The position numbers were made by a program, and so were the translations under genes. Below the pieces are notes generated by a model. That model had not been told where the DNA came from and did no database searches. It worked only from the letters and a program-made list of their open reading frames with translations. Of a stretch of 25,525 nt of DNA, positions 1 to 8,327 are shown piece by piece; the stretch's first letter is position 1, and each line of letters opens with the position of its first letter. The DNA is from JAHFOW01 sp964370795 (GTDB taxonomy: Bacteria > Planctomycetota > Brocadiia > Brocadiales > Brocadiaceae). Location: assembly GCA_964370795.1 (NCBI GenBank), contig CAYJME010000022.1:1-25525 (forward strand), given 5' to 3'.

Positions 1-36
1 CATAGCCGCAACCAATTCTCCTTTATGAAAGCGGGC

Positions 37-138
37 AGATTGCTTCGGAAAAGACACCTCGCAATGACACGGACTATGCGCTTCGTCATTCGGCCATTGC
101 GCCCTTATTCTGTCATTGCGAGCAAAGCGAAGCAATCT
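37..138. repeat. Dispersed palindromic element, family A (copy 1)
   Basis: The ends are inverted: agattgcttcg...ctcgcaatgaca at 37-67 and tgtcattgcgag...cgaagcaatct at 111-138. The same termini recur at 3488-3567. Non-coding; the layout resembles a small MITE or REP-type element. Confidence 0.75.
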
Positions 139-386
139 TTCTCTCATAAACAAACAATACCTCTTGACAAGGAGGTGTATTGAATTGTAAAAAACTTACA
201 AAAAAAAGATGTTTTTACAAAGTAATACTGTAACGGCTCCGATGTTAGCATACTTGTTGTTCATTAACAAGGACAAAAATGGCTTTTTACGGCACAAATC
301 AGGCGATTTACCTTGACAAAGTTTTACATCGCATCTAGATTATAGAGGGGTTTTCCCGATAAAGCAGCAATTTTAAAAATGCACCG

Positions 387-439
387 GGAGAGACGTAAGA
401 CTTCGTCGTGAGCTCAGTCGAACGATTTTGCGTCTCTCC
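387..439. repeat. Inverted repeat, family B (copy 1)
   Basis: The arms GGAGAGACGTAA (387-398) and TTGCGTCTCTCC (428-439) match at 11 of 12 positions. The core gagacgcaa / ttgcgtctc arms recur as a tight hairpin at 12518-12541. The loop carries its own small palindromic segment around gagctc. Confidence 0.6.
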
Positions 440-511
440 AGGATTGTAATTCCTAAACATGAAACATTATGATAACTGAGGTTGTCACTACAAAACCGCA
501 AACCTGGTATT

Positions 512-528
512 AATGTGAGTATCACATT
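512..528. promoter_or_regulatory. Perfect 7-bp-arm palindrome upstream of pabB, possible operator
   Basis: AATGTGA-GTA-TCACATT is a perfect inverted repeat ending 29 bases before the pabB start. A TATAAA (532-537) lies directly downstream and could be a -10 box, which would put the palindrome over the core promoter. No good -35 is visible. The centre is 3 bases, so it is not a standard CRP site (TGTGA-N6-TCACA). The role is inferred from position only. Confidence 0.3.
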
Positions 529-557
529 TTGTATAAAACACGGGACTAAACAATTCC

Positions 558-1973
558 ATGATTGGTGAGATTCTTATTCGGGAAGTCAAAGATGCCTGCC
601 CGCCGATAGAGGCATTTTGCCGGTTTATTTCAAACAAGAACCTGTTTTTTCTCGACAGCGCACTGCCCATAAAGGGAATTTCGAGATATTCATTTCTGGG
701 GTATAATCCATTCCTCGTCATGAAATCCAAACACCGCGCCATCACTTTAACCGATAAAGACGGCACCCTTGAGATTGAAGGGGACCCCTTTGAACACCTG
801 CGTGAATTATTAAGACAATTCCCTGTGGAAACTTCATCGGAGTCCATTCCCTTTCAATGTGGCGCGGTCGGTTACCTGGGGTATGAGCTTTGCCATTTTA
901 TTGAGCAATTACCCAGCAGGGCGACAGACGATATTGGGCTGCCGGATTTGTATATGGGATTCTATGACCTGATCATCGCATACGACCATCTCCTGGAAAA
1001 GTGCTCTGTAATTGGAATAGACTTTGGTTTTGACGACACCCTGGCAGACAGAATGGAACAGATCATTGATACGTTACAAAAAAAATGTGAACCCGAATAT
1101 AAATCATCAGACCAGCCAATCGCACAAAAAATGCCGGAAACGCCATTACAATTTAATTTTACCAGGGAACAGTATCTGGGCGCTATCAGACGTATTAAAG
1201 ATTATATATCAGCCGGCGATGTCTATCAGGTTAACCTTTCTCAACGAATAGAATCCCCAATTCAAATTTCCTCGTATGAACTTTATAAAAAATTACGCGT
1301 TGTAAATCCTGCGCCATTCTCCAGTTATTTAATGTTTGACAATATTGCCATCATCAGTTCTTCACCGGAACGATTCCTGCATGTCCTTGATAATCATGTC
1401 CAGACCCGTCCCATCAAGGGGACGCGGCCACGGGGAGAGGATTCAAAAACCGATGAGACATTGAAACAGGATTTGCTTTCCAGTCCAAAGGATGATGCGG
1501 AGCTTACCATGATTATTGACCTCGAACGCAACGACCTTGGACGTGTGTGCAAATTTGGAACTGTCCGGGTAACAGAAAAAAAAGCGCTCGAAACGTACCC
1601 TACCGTACATCACCTGGTTGCCACCGTAGAAGGCGATTTACAGGAGCATAATGATATTATTGATTTGCTCAGAGCCGCGTTTCCCGGCGGGTCCATTACC
1701 GGAGCGCCCAAGATCAGGGCCATGCAAATTATTGACGAACTTGAACCCAGCCAGCGCAGCGTATATACCGGCGCTATCGGCCATATCGGATTTAACGGAA
1801 ATATGGATATGAACATCGCCATACGTACCTTTATCATGAAAGACAGCCGGGTATACTTTCAGGTTGGCAGCGGTATCGTTGCAGATTCCCGCGAAGAGGA
1901 TGAATACGAAGAGACATTACACAAGGCACGGGGACTTATTAATTCATTAAAAAGAGGACGGTCTTTAGAGTAA
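558..1973 (+). CDS. pabB: Aminodeoxychorismate synthase component I
   Basis: Chorismate-binding enzyme of 471 aa that makes 4-amino-4-deoxychorismate from chorismate, using ammonia from a PabA glutaminase, for p-aminobenzoate and folate synthesis in the cytoplasm. The N-terminal TrpE-like domain spans about residues 1-150 and the catalytic chorismate-binding domain about 200-465. The motif PIKGT (285-289) carries the lysine (K287) typical of PabB, where anthranilate synthase TrpE has alanine; this decides the call. Other conserved blocks are DLERNDLGR (321-329), FPGGSITGAPK (375-385) and GSGIVADS near the C-terminus. Length is normal for PabB. The ATG has no clear Shine-Dalgarno; a palindrome lies just upstream. 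No pabA or pabC lies in the window. Confidence 0.93.
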   Translation: MIGEILIREVKDACPPIEAFCRFISNKNLFFLDSALPIKGISRYSFLGYNPFLVMKSKHRAITLTDKDGTLEIEGDPFEHLRELLRQFPVETSSESIPFQCGAVGYLGYELCHFIEQLPSRATDDIGLPDLYMGFYDLIIAYDHLLEKCSVIGIDFGFDDTLADRMEQIIDTLQKKCEPEYKSSDQPIAQKMPETPLQFNFTREQYLGAIRRIKDYISAGDVYQVNLSQRIESPIQISSYELYKKLRVVNPAPFSSYLMFDNIAIISSSPERFLHVLDNHVQTRPIKGTRPRGEDSKTDETLKQDLLSSPKDDAELTMIIDLERNDLGRVCKFGTVRVTEKKALETYPTVHHLVATVEGDLQEHNDIIDLLRAAFPGGSITGAPKIRAMQIIDELEPSQRSVYTGAIGHIGFNGNMDMNIAIRTFIMKDSRVYFQVGSGIVADSREEDEYEETLHKARGLINSLKRGRSLE

Positions 1974-2093
1974 ACGCTTAAATAAGCTCGGACAGATAAC
2001 AACAAGCTAAAAGGTTAACACAAAATGATGCCGCACTTCTTTAGGCATTGAACAATATCAAATTTACCCTGGATATAAAATCAAAACAAGGCG

Positions 2094-2993
2094 CTAAATA
2101 CGGTTGATCATATTCTGAACATACCGCTTTAACCCTTCAATCCCTGCATAACGTACACCCAATGCCTTAGATTGGGTATTATCAATAGTATTGACAGGTT
2201 GTTTGGATGTACCGTTGATACTGGATTTGGAGGCACAAAGTTCCTTAGCCATACGTGCAACGCTCACGTTATCAATATAAAAGTCTACCAGGTTATAAAT
2301 CTTTCCCGATGCTTCTTTATTGCCAATTGCCAGGTCTATAGCCTGCGCCACATCTTCCACAAAGACAATCTTGCCGCCTCCCGAAACTTCTACATCGCTT
2401 CCGTGTTTGATATCTTTGATTATATTGTACCACGCGGAGTGGGCCAGATGCGGATTTATACCATAGATGCCTACCGGACGGAAGATAGTTGTGCCAAAAG
2501 CCTTTGTCATGAAATATGAATGACAAAATGCCTCGACCGACGCCTTGTATGCTCCGTAATTTGAATCGGGTATGAGGGGATGCTGTTCGTCTAACTTGAT
2601 GTTGGAAAAGATGTGTCCGTATACCGCACAGGAACTGATAAAGATGAATTGTTTAATGCCAGCTTGTTTTGAGGCGTCCAACAGCTCTATGCTACTGAGA
2701 AGATTTGCCTCTACAAATCTTTTAATGTCCTTATTAGCCGCTTCGTAAAATGAGGCACCATTTCTTTCGTAAGCCATGTGAATAACTACATCCGCACCTT
2801 GCACAAATTTCTTCAATATCTCTTTGTCAGTGAGATCGCCTTGTACAAAGGTAATTTTTTCCTGAAAATCTTTAAGATGTAAAATATTGCAGGTATTCCG
2901 TATCAGAGCCTGTATTTGAACGCCCCTTTCAAAGAATCTTTTTGCCACGTAACTACCAAGAAAACCGGTCAAGCCAGTTACTGCAATTTTCAA
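2094..2993 (-). CDS. NAD(P)-dependent epimerase/dehydratase (extended SDR)
   Basis: Protein of 299 aa of the extended short-chain dehydrogenase/reductase type that acts on nucleotide sugars or related compounds. The N-terminal Rossmann motif TGLTGFLG (6-13) binds NAD(P). SSCAVYG (120-126) holds the catalytic serine region, and YGAYK (Y146, K150) is the YxxxK catalytic pair. FRPVGIYG (171-178) is the usual substrate-domain entry. The substrate cannot be told from sequence; UDP-sugar epimerase or dihydroflavonol-reductase-like members look alike. The start codon is TTG, supported by GGAGGA seven bases upstream and by the Rossmann motif beginning directly after it. It is convergent with pabB (120 bp apart) and stands alone. 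Confidence 0.85.
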   Translation of the reverse strand: MKIAVTGLTGFLGSYVAKRFFERGVQIQALIRNTCNILHLKDFQEKITFVQGDLTDKEILKKFVQGADVVIHMAYERNGASFYEAANKDIKRFVEANLLSSIELLDASKQAGIKQFIFISSCAVYGHIFSNIKLDEQHPLIPDSNYGAYKASVEAFCHSYFMTKAFGTTIFRPVGIYGINPHLAHSAWYNIIKDIKHGSDVEVSGGGKIVFVEDVAQAIDLAIGNKEASGKIYNLVDFYIDNVSVARMAKELCASKSSINGTSKQPVNTIDNTQSKALGVRYAGIEGLKRYVQNMINRI

Positions 2994-3000
2994 AACTTAT

Positions 3001-3006
3001 TCCTCC
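3001..3006 (-). promoter_or_regulatory. Shine-Dalgarno GGAGGA deciding a TTG start
   Basis: On the minus strand GGAGGA is followed by seven bases and then TTG of the epimerase gene. No ATG offers a similar fit before the Rossmann motif. Confidence 0.75.
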
Positions 3007-3170
3007 GAAATTCTCTTTTTACCACAGACGTTCACAAAGGTGCACTGCACAACCACATTATCTTGAAAAATATTTTGACGGTAATTTCCTCTTTGGGTAA
3101 TATGGAAAACATAGTTTGGAACAACTATTCTTGCAGTACGTAACATACACAAACACTAGATTATTTTGAA

Positions 3171-3371
3171 TCATTTGTCAAATGAATTAGGCCTTTGTCG
3201 ATTTTTTTCCGCCACCAAGACGCCGCAGGTCATCTTAGTACCCCTGACCGTGGTTTCCTTTACGGGGAAGGACTCTTTGTGACCATCAGGGCGTATTCTA
3301 AAAAACCTTGCATGATCGTTAACGTAAAAATGGCCGTCTATAGTAAGGTCACTAAAAAGACCCGATCCTGA
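3171..3371 (-). pseudogene. Possible remnant of an unrecognised coding sequence
   Basis: A frame of 66 codons runs from after an in-frame TGA (3372-3374) to a TGA at 3171-3173. It reads as plausible protein, with pieces such as DGHFYVNDHARFFRIRPDG and KETTVRGTKMTCGVLVAEKN. It has no ATG/GTG/TTG with a ribosome site at its beginning, and upstream sequence in the other frames is soon stopped. This would fit a truncated or frameshifted gene. I do not recognise the family, and a chance open frame is also possible. Confidence 0.3.
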
Positions 3372-3487
3372 TCATGCAGGCCATGAAGATGGAATATATC
3401 AATTTTGGGTAGAATTCCATAATGATTTTTGATAATCTATTTCGATATTTAAGGCATAGCAGAGACGCAGACAGATAACACCACATT

Positions 3488-3567
3488 TCATTGCGAGCGA
3501 TAGCGAAGCAATCTTAAGTTTTTTCAATACGAGAGATTGCTTCGTCACTCCGTTCCTCGCAATGACA
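3488..3567. repeat. Dispersed palindromic element, family A (copy 2)
   Basis: It begins tcattgcgagcg...cgaagcaatctt and ends gagattgcttcg...tcgcaatgaca, so the whole 80 bp is a near-palindrome. The termini match the element at 37-138. It is shorter inside than copy 1. Confidence 0.75.
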
Positions 3568-3632
3568 TTTGTACTGTATACTTTTTTCGGAAATGATAGA
3601 GCAGGGGGGATAATTTTCATTTAAGAAACATA

Positions 3633-3667
3633 CAACCCCCTGAATCCCCCTTTGGTAAGGGGGAATT
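3633..3667 (-). repeat. Dispersed G/C-tract element, family C (copy 1)
   Basis: On the minus strand it reads AATTCCCCCTT-acc-AAAGGGGGA-ttc-AGGGGGTTG. The same arrangement lies in the opposite orientation at 8184-8217. The C5/G5 tracts can form a hairpin. Confidence 0.6.
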
Positions 3668-3762
3668 TTACGGAAGGTGGCTTAACTTAATGACATTGAT
3701 GCTCCCTTATTAAGGGGATATAACTTGATTTTTACCTATTTTGCTGAGGATGGGACAGGATA

Positions 3763-4716
3763 ATGATATTTCAAATTTTGTTGTTTATCGCAGGACTTGC
3801 TGGTCTTTATTTTGGAGCCGAATGGCTCGTTAAGGGGGCGACAAGGTTTGCTCGTGCCTTTTATATCAAACCGGTGGTAATAGGACTCACGATCGTTGCA
3901 TTTGGAACATCAACTCCGGAACTTGTTACCAGTGTAATTGCCGCCATCCGCCATTCGAGTGATATTGCTATGGGAAATGTCATCGGAAGCAATATTGCCA
4001 ATATCGGCCTTATCCTGGGACTCTCAGCCCTCGTTCAACCCCTTAAGGTGGATATGAAACTCCTCTACCGTGAGATGCCTCTTATGGTAGGCATTTCTCT
4101 CTTTCTCTACTTTATTGGTTTGGATGGCATGTTGAGTCGCCTGGAAGGCGGTATCCTCTTGGCAGGTATATCGTTTTACACCTTTTATGTCTATCGTGTC
4201 GCCTTAAAGGAAGCCGGGGCTGTTGAGCAGGAATACCAGGAGTTCGAGGATCACTTGGAAAAAGGCCGTAGCACCCTTTCTCGTGATATATTTTTAATCT
4301 TTTTAGGATTGGCGGGTCTCGTTGCGGGAGCGCATCTGATGGTTCATTCATCCATATATATTGCCCGAGTTTTTGGAATCAGTGAACTCGTTATAGGGCT
4401 TACCGTTATTGCCGTAGGCACTTCACTCCCCGAACTGGCAACATCTATGGTTGCCGCCATCCGCAAGGAATCTGATATTAGTGTCGGGAACGTCATCGGG
4501 AGTAATATCTTTAATATCCTTGCAGTCCTTGGAGTTGCCGCACTCGTCAGGCCGTTACCTGTCAATTCAGCTTCTCTCCGTGTTGATATGCCTGTCATGC
4601 TCTTCTTCAGCATATTCCTTATACCCATGATTACCTGGAAATTCGTCCTGAGCCGCATACAAGGGGTATTTCTCCTCATCGGGTATGGCGCTTATATTTT
4701 GTGGTTATTCAGGTAA
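3763..4716 (+). CDS. Calcium/sodium antiporter (CaCA family, YrbG-like)
   Basis: Inner-membrane cation/Ca2+ exchanger of 317 aa with about ten hydrophobic segments. The two inverted alpha repeats are clear. Repeat 1 has GTSTPE (48-53) and GNVIGSN (71-77); repeat 2 has GTSLPE (219-224) and GNVIGSN (242-248). The acidic residues E53 and E224 are those that bind cations in this family. A charged cytoplasmic loop (about 150-172) joins the halves, as usual. The ATG is preceded by GAGGA and AGGA within 15 bases. Length is normal. The last 12 bp overlap the end of the convergent waaF gene. The actual ion pair (Ca2+/Na+ or Ca2+/H+) cannot be read from sequence. Confidence 0.92.
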   Translation: MIFQILLFIAGLAGLYFGAEWLVKGATRFARAFYIKPVVIGLTIVAFGTSTPELVTSVIAAIRHSSDIAMGNVIGSNIANIGLILGLSALVQPLKVDMKLLYREMPLMVGISLFLYFIGLDGMLSRLEGGILLAGISFYTFYVYRVALKEAGAVEQEYQEFEDHLEKGRSTLSRDIFLIFLGLAGLVAGAHLMVHSSIYIARVFGISELVIGLTVIAVGTSLPELATSMVAAIRKESDISVGNVIGSNIFNILAVLGVAALVRPLPVNSASLRVDMPVMLFFSIFLIPMITWKFVLSRIQGVFLLIGYGAYILWLFR

Positions 4717-5766
4717 CATCTTGATTAAATCCAACCCAACACGGGCAACCCTTTCCGGCTTTATATGGGTCATACACCGATGATCCTTCGGACATACCTT
4801 CAGATGGCAGGCAAGGCAATCAACGTCAGCCCTGATTACCCGCCCTACCTCAGCCGGAGTATCCGTATACCGGGGGTCGTTTGGTCCCATGAGCGTTACA
4901 ACGGGCCTCTTAAAGGCTACGGCTATATGGCGCGGGCCGGAATCCACGGTAATCAACAATGCGCATCGTTTGACCACCGCCTTCAGGACATCCAGGGACT
5001 TAATCTCGATTCCCAGATTAATCACCGTTGATTGTGCAGCGCTAACAATATCTTGAGCAAGTTTTAATTCGCCGGGAGCGCAGACTATTGCTATATGGCA
5101 ATCTACAGGATTCCGGATAAGATCAGCGGTTCGGGCAAACCCTTCTGCCGTCCAGCATTTTGAGGAACCATAGGCAGCGCCGGGATTCAAAAGAATGAGC
5201 GGCTTGCCGTCGCCTAAATGATACTTTTTAAAAATTTCATCCACACGCCGTTGTGCTTCATCAGAAATAAACAATTCCAGTTCCTTTGAACGCACTTCGC
5301 ATCCAATTTCTGTACATAAACGCAGGTAATAATCACCCATATACGTTGGACGAAAGCGACCATTTTCATCATATAATCGGGGTACACGATCGGTAAGTAA
5401 CCACGACCGTGCATCCCGTTTATATCCAACACGCCGTTTTACGCCACCCAGCCAGAAGACGAGTGCGGAACTAAAGGAATTCGGAAAAAGAAAACTAAGT
5501 TCGTATCTTTGAGAACGTATCTGTTTTACGAGAGAGACCGCTTGCCCACATAGTCTTTTTTTGTTCTGGGAATCCAGGAGCATGGTGTTGTCAAACCAGG
5601 GGGCGCCTTCAATGATCTTCTGAACGTAAGGCTTTATAAGGAGGGTTATTTCTGCATGGGGAAAATTTTCTCTGATACATCGGAATGCAGGCGTAGCCAT
5701 GACAACATCGCCCACCCAATTGGGCGATCGGATAATGATTTTTTTTACGTTGGTTGGTTCTATCAA
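4705..5766 (-). CDS. waaF: Lipopolysaccharide heptosyltransferase II (GT9 family)
   Basis: Glycosyltransferase of 353 aa that adds the second heptose to the inner core of lipopolysaccharide on the cytoplasmic face of the inner membrane, using ADP-heptose. Family marks are SPNWVGDVVMATPA (14-27), NPGAAYGSSKCW (194-205), DSGPRH (275-280) and the C-terminal cysteine cluster C317-x2-C320-x4-C325-x5-C331 followed by MTHI, as in WaaF proteins. The start codon is TTG with GAGGT four bases upstream; no better start precedes SPNWVGD. It implies a heptose-containing LPS and thus an outer membrane. The gene stands alone, with a promoter candidate about 105 bp upstream. RfaC-type heptosyltransferase I is less likely because of the cysteine cluster. 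Confidence 0.88.
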   Translation of the reverse strand: MIEPTNVKKIIIRSPNWVGDVVMATPAFRCIRENFPHAEITLLIKPYVQKIIEGAPWFDNTMLLDSQNKKRLCGQAVSLVKQIRSQRYELSFLFPNSFSSALVFWLGGVKRRVGYKRDARSWLLTDRVPRLYDENGRFRPTYMGDYYLRLCTEIGCEVRSKELELFISDEAQRRVDEIFKKYHLGDGKPLILLNPGAAYGSSKCWTAEGFARTADLIRNPVDCHIAIVCAPGELKLAQDIVSAAQSTVINLGIEIKSLDVLKAVVKRCALLITVDSGPRHIAVAFKRPVVTLMGPNDPRYTDTPAEVGRVIRADVDCLACHLKVCPKDHRCMTHIKPERVARVGLDLIKMLPE

Positions 5767-5770
5767 TGAG

Positions 5771-5775
5771 ACCTC
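5771..5775 (-). promoter_or_regulatory. Shine-Dalgarno GAGGT for the TTG start of waaF
   Basis: On the minus strand GAGGT is followed by tctca-type spacing of four bases and TTG. This supports the non-ATG start. Confidence 0.5.
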
Positions 5776-5821
5776 AGAAAAAGACGTATATATCTAAATT
5801 GTAATTGGCGACTGTCATAGT

Positions 5822-5845
5822 GGTTCAATCGTCTTCGATTGAACC
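5822..5845 (-). other. Perfect hairpin in the waaF leader
   Basis: GGTTCAATCG and CGATTGAACC form a perfect 10-bp stem around a 4-base loop, between the candidate waaF promoter and the waaF start. There is no T tract, so it is not an obvious terminator. It may act as an RNA element or be a leftover repeat. Confidence 0.5.
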
Positions 5846-5870
5846 AGCATTGAACGAACTTCAGGCTAAA

Positions 5871-5900
5871 ATTCTACAGGAGTATTTTATGCGTTGTCAA
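5871..5900 (-). promoter_or_regulatory. Candidate sigma-70 promoter for waaF
   Basis: On the minus strand TTGACA (5895-5900) and TAGAAT (5871-5876) are 18 bases apart. It would give a leader of about 100 nt that contains the hairpin at 5822-5845. Confidence 0.5.
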
Positions 5901-5991
5901 GACAGGTTACTTGCCCTATAATTAAGCTCATATAAAAAATGTCAAATTAAATAAAATTGCAAATCCAAAATCGTAAATCCAAATTATAATT

Positions 5992-8130
5992 ATGCCTCTT
6001 TACGAAATTATATCCCTCATCGGTTTTATCCTGGGCACTATATTGCACGTCGTCCTTTCTGTTCTGATCGTGCAACGGCCGCAGAAAACGCGGAGTGAAC
6101 TCGTATTCCTCTTCCTCGTCATCAGCGTTGCCATGTGGCACTTTGGAAATGCCGTGTCTCTTTTCAGTTTTCTTCTGTTTGGAAGAGATATCCCCTCTGT
6201 AAGCCTTGTTGCAGATGCTATCTCTTATGGCGGTATCGGCTTCATGCCCAGCCTCCTGCTCCACACGGCTGTTTTATTCCTTTTTGAAAGCAAACCATAT
6301 ATTAAAAAATCTGTCCAGAGGCTCATCTTCTTTGGTATCTATCTTCCCGTCCTTCCCTTTTCTGTAATTATTAAAAATTTTATTTTATCCGATGATACCC
6401 ATTTAATGACCATCGCATCTCCCTATGTAAAACCCTTTGTCGTATGGTTGATAGCAGCGTTGTTTATCGCGGGGAGTATCTCCCGGTTGATCGCAAAGAC
6501 CGTGGAAGAGAAGGAAGAAAGGAAATTCCACATGGCTATCTTCTGGGCGGTAATCACGATAGCCGTATTTATCGGTTTTACGGTGATCCTTGAAGGAAAT
6601 AAAATCCCTTATGCAGGGCAGTACCTGGTGCTCATTTCCATGTTGTCATCGATCTTCCCCAGTATTATTTTTTCCTACTATGTATATCGTTACAATTACA
6701 TGGAATTCGTCCTCCGGCGCAGTGTCTTTTATTCCTTTCTTACGCTCGTCCTGATCTGCCTCTATTATTTTGGAATCAAGAAGCTGAGTAAATCGCTCGA
6801 ACAACATTACAACGTCAACGCCCGAATGCTGGAGTCTGTCTTTGTCATCAGTCTTGTCTTCTGGTTTCCGACCTTGAAAGAACGCGCACAAACTCTGTTC
6901 CGAAAGCTGATATTTTATCGCACCGGAGAGAGTGAATATTTACTCTATGAATTAAGCCACGTCATCAGCACAGACCCCCTCGTCAATTTTTCAAGGCTCC
7001 TTGAAAATATTATTGAATCCGTCAAAAAAGCCACGGCTATAAAATCCACCAATCTCCTTCTTTTTAAGCCTGTCCCTTTTCCGGAAAAGGGGACTGATCG
7101 AATTCAAATAATCGGAGATAAAAAGCATGAATATATTACCCAGACCGACATACAATCTATCGTGCAATTTTTTGCTCACGGGGAATTTATTGTCTTAGAC
7201 AGGTACGAGGTTAAGGATGTTTCCATTATTAATGAGATGCGTCTGCTGGAGGCCGTCTTTATATTCCCGATATTTGTTAATAGAATACTTACCGGTCTTT
7301 TGTGCCTAGGACGCGCCAAGCGTGGTCTGCCTGTGACCTCCGATCATCTTGACCAGTTGATGATCATTGCAAACGAAATTGGTTCTGCCGTGGAAAAATC
7401 AAAGATCATCGAGGAAAAGCTTGATCTGGAACGGAAGATGTACGAAAATGAAAAACTGTCAAGTCTTGGGCGACTCTCCACCAGTGTCGCCCATGAGGTC
7501 AAAAATCCCCTGAGTTCGATTAAGGCCATTGTCCAGGTAATGCGTGAAGACATGAGGAAAGACGACCCATTTCAGGATGACCTGGCTATTATCGTAAATG
7601 AAATTGATCGCTTGACCAAGGTTGTCAATCAACTCCTGCAGTTTGCCAAGCCGGGCAGTGAGGTAAAGACAAGCGTCCGGATTGGGGCGGCTATTCATTC
7701 AACCCTTGTTGTATTAAACCACGAGGCAAAACAAAATAAAATCGTCACGTGTTGTGAAATTCCCGACAACCTCCCTGAAATTACCGCTGATGAAGGAGCA
7801 TTGAAAGAGGTGTTTTTTAATATTATCCACAATGCTATTCAGGCAATGCCGGATGGCGGCAGGATAACTATTTCTGCGGAATATCAAACGGATGAACATA
7901 CCATTCAGGTTACGGTAGCCGATACCGGCCCCGGTATACCACAAGGGTCGTTAGAGAAAATATTTGAGCCTTTTTATACCACCAGGCAAACGGGAACAGG
8001 GCTGGGGCTTTCCATTGTTAAAAAGAAGCTCGAAGATATGGATGCCTCCATCCATGTCGAGAGCAAGGGAACCGGCGCTTCATTCATTCTGCATTTTCCC
8101 TTGCGTGAACCGGTTGCATTACAAACATGA
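5992..8130 (+). CDS. Membrane sensor histidine kinase with 7TM-type N-terminus and GAF-like domain
   Basis: Protein of 712 aa. Residues 1-295 form eight or so hydrophobic segments, similar in layout to 7TM/PrsK-type sensor kinases. Residues about 310-470 look like a GAF domain. A short coiled linker (472-492) leads to the HisKA domain with H-box HEVKNPLSSIKA (H501 is the phosphate acceptor). The ATPase domain has the N-box NIIHNAIQAM (610-619), G1 DTGPGIP (644-650), F-box FEPFY and G2 TGTGLGL (667-673). All catalytic boxes are intact. The ligand is unknown. The sigma-54 response regulator 197 bp downstream is the likely partner. The ATG has no clear ribosome site; the sequence before it is AT-rich. 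A PEP-CTERM/exopolysaccharide role, as for PrsK, is only a possibility. Confidence 0.87.
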   Translation: MPLYEIISLIGFILGTILHVVLSVLIVQRPQKTRSELVFLFLVISVAMWHFGNAVSLFSFLLFGRDIPSVSLVADAISYGGIGFMPSLLLHTAVLFLFESKPYIKKSVQRLIFFGIYLPVLPFSVIIKNFILSDDTHLMTIASPYVKPFVVWLIAALFIAGSISRLIAKTVEEKEERKFHMAIFWAVITIAVFIGFTVILEGNKIPYAGQYLVLISMLSSIFPSIIFSYYVYRYNYMEFVLRRSVFYSFLTLVLICLYYFGIKKLSKSLEQHYNVNARMLESVFVISLVFWFPTLKERAQTLFRKLIFYRTGESEYLLYELSHVISTDPLVNFSRLLENIIESVKKATAIKSTNLLLFKPVPFPEKGTDRIQIIGDKKHEYITQTDIQSIVQFFAHGEFIVLDRYEVKDVSIINEMRLLEAVFIFPIFVNRILTGLLCLGRAKRGLPVTSDHLDQLMIIANEIGSAVEKSKIIEEKLDLERKMYENEKLSSLGRLSTSVAHEVKNPLSSIKAIVQVMREDMRKDDPFQDDLAIIVNEIDRLTKVVNQLLQFAKPGSEVKTSVRIGAAIHSTLVVLNHEAKQNKIVTCCEIPDNLPEITADEGALKEVFFNIIHNAIQAMPDGGRITISAEYQTDEHTIQVTVADTGPGIPQGSLEKIFEPFYTTRQTGTGLGLSIVKKKLEDMDASIHVESKGTGASFILHFPLREPVALQT

Positions 8131-8327
8131 GAAAATCAAGACAGGATTAACAAGATAAACAGGATGAAATAAAAAATCAAATAAATCCCCCTTAGTAAAG
8201 GGGGAACAAGGGGGTTGTTTTCCTTTGCTGCTTCAATCTGCAGAATTGGACAAGACTTGAAGAGGGCGAAGCAGCGCTTCGCTTTAGACTATCATTAACA
8301 TAAATATTTCTATACCATGTAAATGCC
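8131..8327. other. Spacer between kinase and regulator with repeats
   Basis: The spacer holds a motif of the aggattaacaagataaacaggat kind (8144-8165), a family C element (8184-8217) and a tight hairpin GCGAAGC-AGC-GCTTCGC (8266-8282) followed by TTTAG. No promoter is obvious. Whether the two genes are co-transcribed cannot be told. Confidence 0.5.
8184..8217 (+). repeat. Dispersed G/C-tract element, family C (copy 2)
   Basis: It reads AATCCCCCTT-agt-AAAGGGGGA-aca-AGGGGGTTG and matches the element at 3633-3667 in the opposite orientation. Confidence 0.6.

Larger units (their letters stand above)
1..557. other. Gene-free, repeat-rich 5' region
   Basis: No convincing coding frame is seen here. 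The stretch holds two palindromic elements (37-138 and 387-439), a TTGACA at 163-168 and another at 313-318 (the latter followed after 17 bases by TAGATT), and a perfect short palindrome just before pabB at 512-528. The two TTGACA boxes lack good -10 partners, so promoter calls would be weak. Confidence 0.6.
2994..3762. other. Long intergenic region with repeats and a possible gene remnant
   Basis: This 769-bp stretch separates the epimerase from the antiporter. It contains an uninterrupted minus-strand frame without a good start (3171-3371), a family A palindrome (3488-3567), a family C element (3633-3667) and a smaller relative of it (ctcccttattaagggg, 3702-3717). No complete gene is seen. 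Confidence 0.6.

Noticed and set aside
6120..6150. Sigma-54 promoter-like TGGCAC inside the kinase gene
   Set aside because: The downstream -12 part (TTGC at the right distance) is missing and it lies in coding sequence.
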